DNA from: JAWOLE01 sp963815655
GTDB taxonomy: Bacteria; Acidobacteriota; Thermoanaerobaculia; UBA5066; Gp7-AA6
NCBI GenBank assembly: GCA_963815655.1
Contig: CAWFHK010000001.1
Span: 1,984,001-2,048,000, forward strand
Reading direction: 5' to 3'
Length of the DNA stretch: 64,000 bases
Shown here: piece by piece, positions 61,097 to 64,000 of the stretch
Layout of the letters: each line of letters begins with the position of its first letter
How positions within the stretch are numbered: the stretch's first letter is position 1
The notes under the pieces: generated by a model
Seen by the model: only the letters and a program-made list of their open reading frames with translations
What the model was told of the DNA's origin: nothing
Databases searched by the model: none
Made by a program: the position numbers and the translations under genes

Positions 61097-61885
61097 TCAG
61101 AGCAGGTCCGCAAAATGCGGCCGGGCCCGCAGGAACAGCGCCGAGGCCAGAACGACGGCGACACCGGAAAAGACCGTCAGGTACAGGACCGACGCGGCTT
61201 CGGGGAAGACGTGCAGCGTAAAAGCGCGGCGATACCACTCGACCAGGTGCGCGATCGGATTGACCGCGAGGATCCAGCGGTAGCGCGACGGCATGAGGCC
61301 GGCCGGATAGACGATCGGAGTCGCGTAGAAAAGGACGGTCAACGCGATGCCGATCCCGTGCGCCACGTCTCGAAGGAAAGTCGTGACCGTCGCCGCGAAG
61401 CACGCGACTCCGAACGTCAAGGTCGTTTGAACGAGGAGGGCGGGCAGCGCGAGGAGTGTCCACGGAAGGGAGAGGTGTCCGAGCCAGGCGAGGTAGATCG
61501 CGAAGATGCCGAAGGCGATGACCTGGTTGACAACCGCCGCCAGGACGACCGAGAGGATCAGAGTCTCCACCGGGAAGACGGTCTTCTTGACCATGGCCGC
61601 GTTGTCGGTCAGGACCGACGAGGCCCGCCAGATCCCTTCCTGGATGGCCATCCAGGGCAGCAGCCCGGCCAGCAGGAACTCCGGAAAGCCGGCAAACCCC
61701 TTCTCGACCGGGATCCGGAGGATCAATCCGAAGACCCAGGCGTAGAGCAGGAGCCAGAGAACCGGCTGGCCAAAGGCCCAGAAGACACCCAGCCCCGAGC
61801 CGGCGTACCGCGCCCGGATGTCCCGCACAACCATCTCTTTAAGGAGAAAGAGGCGGGCGGAGAGTCTTTTCCTGTTGCTTGACAT
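61097..61885 (-). CDS. wzm: ABC-2 type polysaccharide export permease (Wzm/TagG-like)
   Basis: 262 residues with six predicted transmembrane helices. The N-terminal amphipathic segment LFLLKEMVVRDIRARYAGSGLGVFWAFGQP is the signature of the ABC-2 O-antigen permease family, and TPIVYPAGLMP with WILAVNPIAHLVEWYRR lies near the end. The matching Wzt-type ATPase is at 50055, about 10 kb away; the four genes between encode a radical SAM protein and three exported proteins. ATG 61885 lacks a ribosome site; TTGCAT-N16-TATAAT ends ten bases upstream. Confidence 0.93.
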   Translation of the reverse strand: MSSNRKRLSARLFLLKEMVVRDIRARYAGSGLGVFWAFGQPVLWLLLYAWVFGLILRIPVEKGFAGFPEFLLAGLLPWMAIQEGIWRASSVLTDNAAMVKKTVFPVETLILSVVLAAVVNQVIAFGIFAIYLAWLGHLSLPWTLLALPALLVQTTLTFGVACFAATVTTFLRDVAHGIGIALTVLFYATPIVYPAGLMPSRYRWILAVNPIAHLVEWYRRAFTLHVFPEAASVLYLTVFSGVAVVLASALFLRARPHFADLL

Positions 61886-61895
61886 CGGGGGCGGG

Positions 61896-61923
61896 ATTAT
61901 AGTGGCCGGAGTTTATGATGCAA
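61896..61923 (-). promoter_or_regulatory. sigma-70 type promoter of the permease gene, near-leaderless
   Basis: On the minus strand TTGCAT (61923-61918), 16 bases, then TATAAT (61901-61896), a perfect -10. The start codon begins ten bases further, so the mRNA would have about three leader bases. It is the best promoter seen in the window, and overlaps the divergent regulator promoter. Confidence 0.75.
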
Positions 61924-61935
61924 TAACATTTTCCG

Positions 61936-62340
61936 GTGACCCAAATGTCGTCCCCTCATTCTCCGCGCAAAGTCCAGCTCGTCGGCTCTCGCATCCGGGA
62001 GTTGCGCAAAGGACACCACCTGACCCAGACGGAGCTGTCCGAGAAGATCGGGATCGCTCAGTCCGATCTCTCCCGGATGGAACAGGGAGAGTACAAGGTC
62101 GGTCTCGACACGCTTTTCAAGATTCTCCACGTCTTCGACCTGAAGATGGGAGAGTTCTTCGGCGAAACGGAGAAAGCCGACGACGCGGAGGCCCGCGAGC
62201 TCGTCGCCGAGTTTCTGGTTCTCTCGGACGAGGCGCAGCGCGAGGTGCGTGATTTCGTCCGTTTCAAGAAGTCGCAGCAGCAGGAAGAGAAGCCCGCGGC
62301 GGACTCCTCCGGCGCGCCGAAAGAGGAAGAAACATCTTGA
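61936..62340 (+). CDS. XRE-family helix-turn-helix regulator
   Basis: 134 residues from GTG 61936 (131 from ATG 61945). A Cro/C1-type HTH covers about 14-70: SRIRELRKGHHLTQTELSEKIGIAQSDLSRMEQG, with helix 3 AQSDLSRME. The C-terminal half is helical and charged (EARELVAEFLVLSDEAQREV) with a Gln/Glu/Lys-rich tail. It is divergent from the exporter permease across 50 bases, so it may control that promoter. GTG has TAACAT six bases upstream and no ribosome site. Confidence 0.88.
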   Translation: MTQMSSPHSPRKVQLVGSRIRELRKGHHLTQTELSEKIGIAQSDLSRMEQGEYKVGLDTLFKILHVFDLKMGEFFGETEKADDAEARELVAEFLVLSDEAQREVRDFVRFKKSQQQEEKPAADSSGAPKEEETS

Positions 62341-62380
62341 GTTCCGCCCGCGAGCCCCTAGAATCGTGCAAGCGACTCTC

Positions 62381-63283
62381 ATGAGCGAACGCCGGAAACA
62401 TTTGGAGTTTCTCCGCAAGACCGCCAGGGAGGCGATCTGGGCCGGGGACTACGAGCGCGCGCTGACGCTCTACGACGACGGGCTCTCGCTCGCCCGCTCC
62501 TGGAAGGACCGCGATCTCGAGGACCTCTTCACCTGCAATCGCGCGACGACCTTGATCGAGATGGACCGCCAGGATTTCGATCTGTCGCGACTGAAGGAAA
62601 TCCTGATGAGGAGCCCGTCGACCTACAACGGAGCGCTCGCCGGGTACGTCGCCGCCAACGCCCACGAGGCCCGGGGAGAGTACGGGCGCGCCCGCTTCTA
62701 CGCTCAGGCGGCGTTGACGCGAAGCCGCGAGCTTGGACTCGAGGAGCTGACGGGGACGTCGCTCAATCTTCTGGCAAACCTGGAGCTTCACGAGGGACGA
62801 TTCGAGTCGGCGCGCGATCTCTTCCAGGAGGCGGTCGAGCGATTGGAGTCGGAAGGCGAGAGCCTGTCGCGGCAGTCGGCCGTGGCCGCGGACAACCTGG
62901 GCTACTGCCACATCGCCCTGGACAACATGGATCTCGGGCTTCCGCTGGTCCACCGGTCGCTTTCGGTGCTCGAGAGCCTGGGCGCCCGGCAGGCCATGGA
63001 TTATCCGGCGCTGGATCTCTGCTTCGCGCACGTGAAGATGAGCCGGCTGGACGAGGCGGAGAGCTGGGGAGTCCGCGCCCTCGGCCTCGGCAAGGAGTTC
63101 GGTCGCGAGGATGTCGTGAAGAACTCCCACTACCTGTTGGCCGAGACGTACTCGGAGATGGGGCGGACGTCGCGCGCGGACGAGCAGTACGAGGCGCTGG
63201 CGAGCTACTACCCGGACTTCCCGACCCTGAAGAATTACCTCCGCCAGATCAGCCTGATGGAAGTCATCAACTTGCGAGCATGA
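62381..63283 (+). CDS. TPR repeat protein
   Basis: 300 residues. About six TPR units, for example GDYERALTLYDDGLSLARSW, GRFESARDLFQEAVERLES and SRLDEAESWGVRALGLGKEF. It has no signal peptide, so it is cytoplasmic. It begins 40 bases after the XRE regulator stop and its own stop overlaps the next ATG (ATGA), so the three genes are probably one unit. TAGAAT lies 16 bases before ATG 62381 and may give an internal promoter; an in-frame GTG at 62366 is possible. Confidence 0.85.
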   Translation: MSERRKHLEFLRKTAREAIWAGDYERALTLYDDGLSLARSWKDRDLEDLFTCNRATTLIEMDRQDFDLSRLKEILMRSPSTYNGALAGYVAANAHEARGEYGRARFYAQAALTRSRELGLEELTGTSLNLLANLELHEGRFESARDLFQEAVERLESEGESLSRQSAVAADNLGYCHIALDNMDLGLPLVHRSLSVLESLGARQAMDYPALDLCFAHVKMSRLDEAESWGVRALGLGKEFGREDVVKNSHYLLAETYSEMGRTSRADEQYEALASYYPDFPTLKNYLRQISLMEVINLRA

Positions 63284-64000
63284 TTCTGATGACGCGCCGC
63301 GTGTTCCGCTCTTTCCTGGCCACCGCAGCCTTCGCGCTGGCGGCCGGGGTGGCGCTCGCCTCCGGCAGCGCGTCTTCCACGGCGAGCCGGGAAGAGAAGT
63401 CCCTTCTCGCGTCCGACGGGACTCTCTACTCTGTCCGCTCGGGATACGCGTCGGACCTGGGACTCGTCGACGGCAGCGCGAGTGCAAACGACTATGTCGT
63501 GGCATGGAGCTTCCGCCGGCAGGATGGGAGCGTGGGCCAGGGCTTCGTTCCGGACACGGTCAGCCACAGCTTGAAGAGCGACCTCCAGCTGGCCTACGAC
63601 GATCCGACGGGGTCCCTCGTCCTTCTCTGGAAAGAAGACTTCACCATCTTGAACGTCCTGCGGCTCGGAATCTTCCGGGATGGCGTCTGGACGCTCGCCA
63701 ATCTCCTGCCGAACCTCGGTTTCGCGCACGCCTTCAACCCTGAGATGCTGCTTTCCCACCAGACGGTCAGCGTCCAGGACGCCGACGGCGCCTCCGTCTC
63801 CCACCTGCGCACGATCCTTTCGGTCATCTGGGTGGAGGAGGCGCAGTCCGTGCAGGCCCGCTATGCCCCGATCTTTCTGGACGAAATGTCCGACGCCAGC
63901 GATGTGAAGGTCTACGACCTGCCGGCGGCGGTTGGCGGCGGCGGAGGCCCGACCCTCTCCGGTGATCGGGCCCGGGGAGCCTACATGTTCCCGGCGCTGC
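63280..64000 (+). CDS. exported protein of unknown function (3' end outside window)
   Basis: The frame is open from ATG 63280 to the window edge, about 240 residues. ATG 63280 overlaps the TPR stop (ATGA); a second ATG at 63289 is possible. A signal peptide (FLATAAFALAAGVALASG) is followed by a beta-rich region with LASDGTLYSVRSGYA and DPTGSLVLLWKEDF. A Gly-rich stretch appears at about 222. I do not recognise a family. Similar GTLYSVRSG and WKEDF-type segments suggest a beta-propeller or beta-sandwich, but this is weak. Confidence 0.72.
   Translation, partial: MILMTRRVFRSFLATAAFALAAGVALASGSASSTASREEKSLLASDGTLYSVRSGYASDLGLVDGSASANDYVVAWSFRRQDGSVGQGFVPDTVSHSLKSDLQLAYDDPTGSLVLLWKEDFTILNVLRLGIFRDGVWTLANLLPNLGFAHAFNPEMLLSHQTVSVQDADGASVSHLRTILSVIWVEEAQSVQARYAPIFLDEMSDASDVKVYDLPAAVGGGGGPTLSGDRARGAYMFPAL

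Overview
The window is high-GC DNA (about two thirds G+C by eye) from a Gram-negative bacterium: it carries a FadL-type outer-membrane porin, an O-antigen-type ABC exporter (ATPase and permease), surface-glycan glycosyltransferases and several lipoproteins. The mix of PEGA-domain proteins, Hanks-type kinases, three SpoIIE-type proteins, a GDSL/FadL pair, gcvPA/gcvPB and FG-GAP/PKD secreted proteins suggests Acidobacteriota (Thermoanaerobaculia-like). That placement is inference; no rRNA gene is present. The organism decodes UGA as selenocysteine, because selD here has an in-frame UGA at the catalytic position.

Layout. 1-4190: a partial SGNH hydrolase and FadL porin on the minus strand, divergent from a kinase-GAF-pseudophosphatase. 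4190-6878: a DUF488 gene framed by heptamer repeats, a FakA-FakB fusion and a zinc-ribbon protein. 7072-11436: complete glycine cleavage operon gcvT-gcvH-gcvPA-gcvPB. 11542-15235: kinase-PEGA, DUF2007, selenoprotein SelD and a DUF883-like protein. 15323-19422: YihY-like protein, GlpD and a CPA2 antiporter. 19559-21309: tRNA-Ala(CGC), a chimeric oxidoreductase remnant and an SDR. 21362-24976: a glutamine-synthetase homologue and an aromatic operon (DAHP synthase-chorismate mutase, prephenate dehydratase) behind a Phe/Tyr attenuator. 25013-28748: amidohydrolase, exported PIMT and MFS exporter. 28814-37622: signalling block with an RsbW/STAS/RsbU-like partner-switching operon, an atypical sigma-54 activator, a TPR protein and a PDZ-membrane-GAF-SpoIIE phosphatase. 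37668-39217: tmk-holB. 39258-51311: PEGA lipoprotein-like protein, then a surface-polysaccharide cluster ending at Wzt. 51425-61885: radical SAM protein, three secreted proteins and the Wzm-type permease. 61936-64000: XRE regulator, TPR protein and the start of an exported protein.

Expression signals are consistent. Within operons, genes overlap by 4 bp (ATGA, GTGA or TTGA) at 14 junctions. Many operon-leading genes lack a Shine-Dalgarno sequence and instead have a -10-like hexamer 6-10 bases before the start codon, which suggests leaderless mRNAs. Strong GGAGG sites appear on other genes.

The most unusual structure is a set of intergenic elements built from 7-bp tandem repeats, mostly as two inverted arms around a short unique spacer. 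Each locus uses its own heptamer word, and both arms share that word. They sit at or inside gene 3' ends and in places supply stop codons, C-terminal residues and start codons. A related 8-bp array lies in the linker of a methyltransferase-glycosyltransferase fusion.

No gene-free stretch exceeds 300 bases. The longest are 59143-59391, 57299-57540 and 31610-31838.
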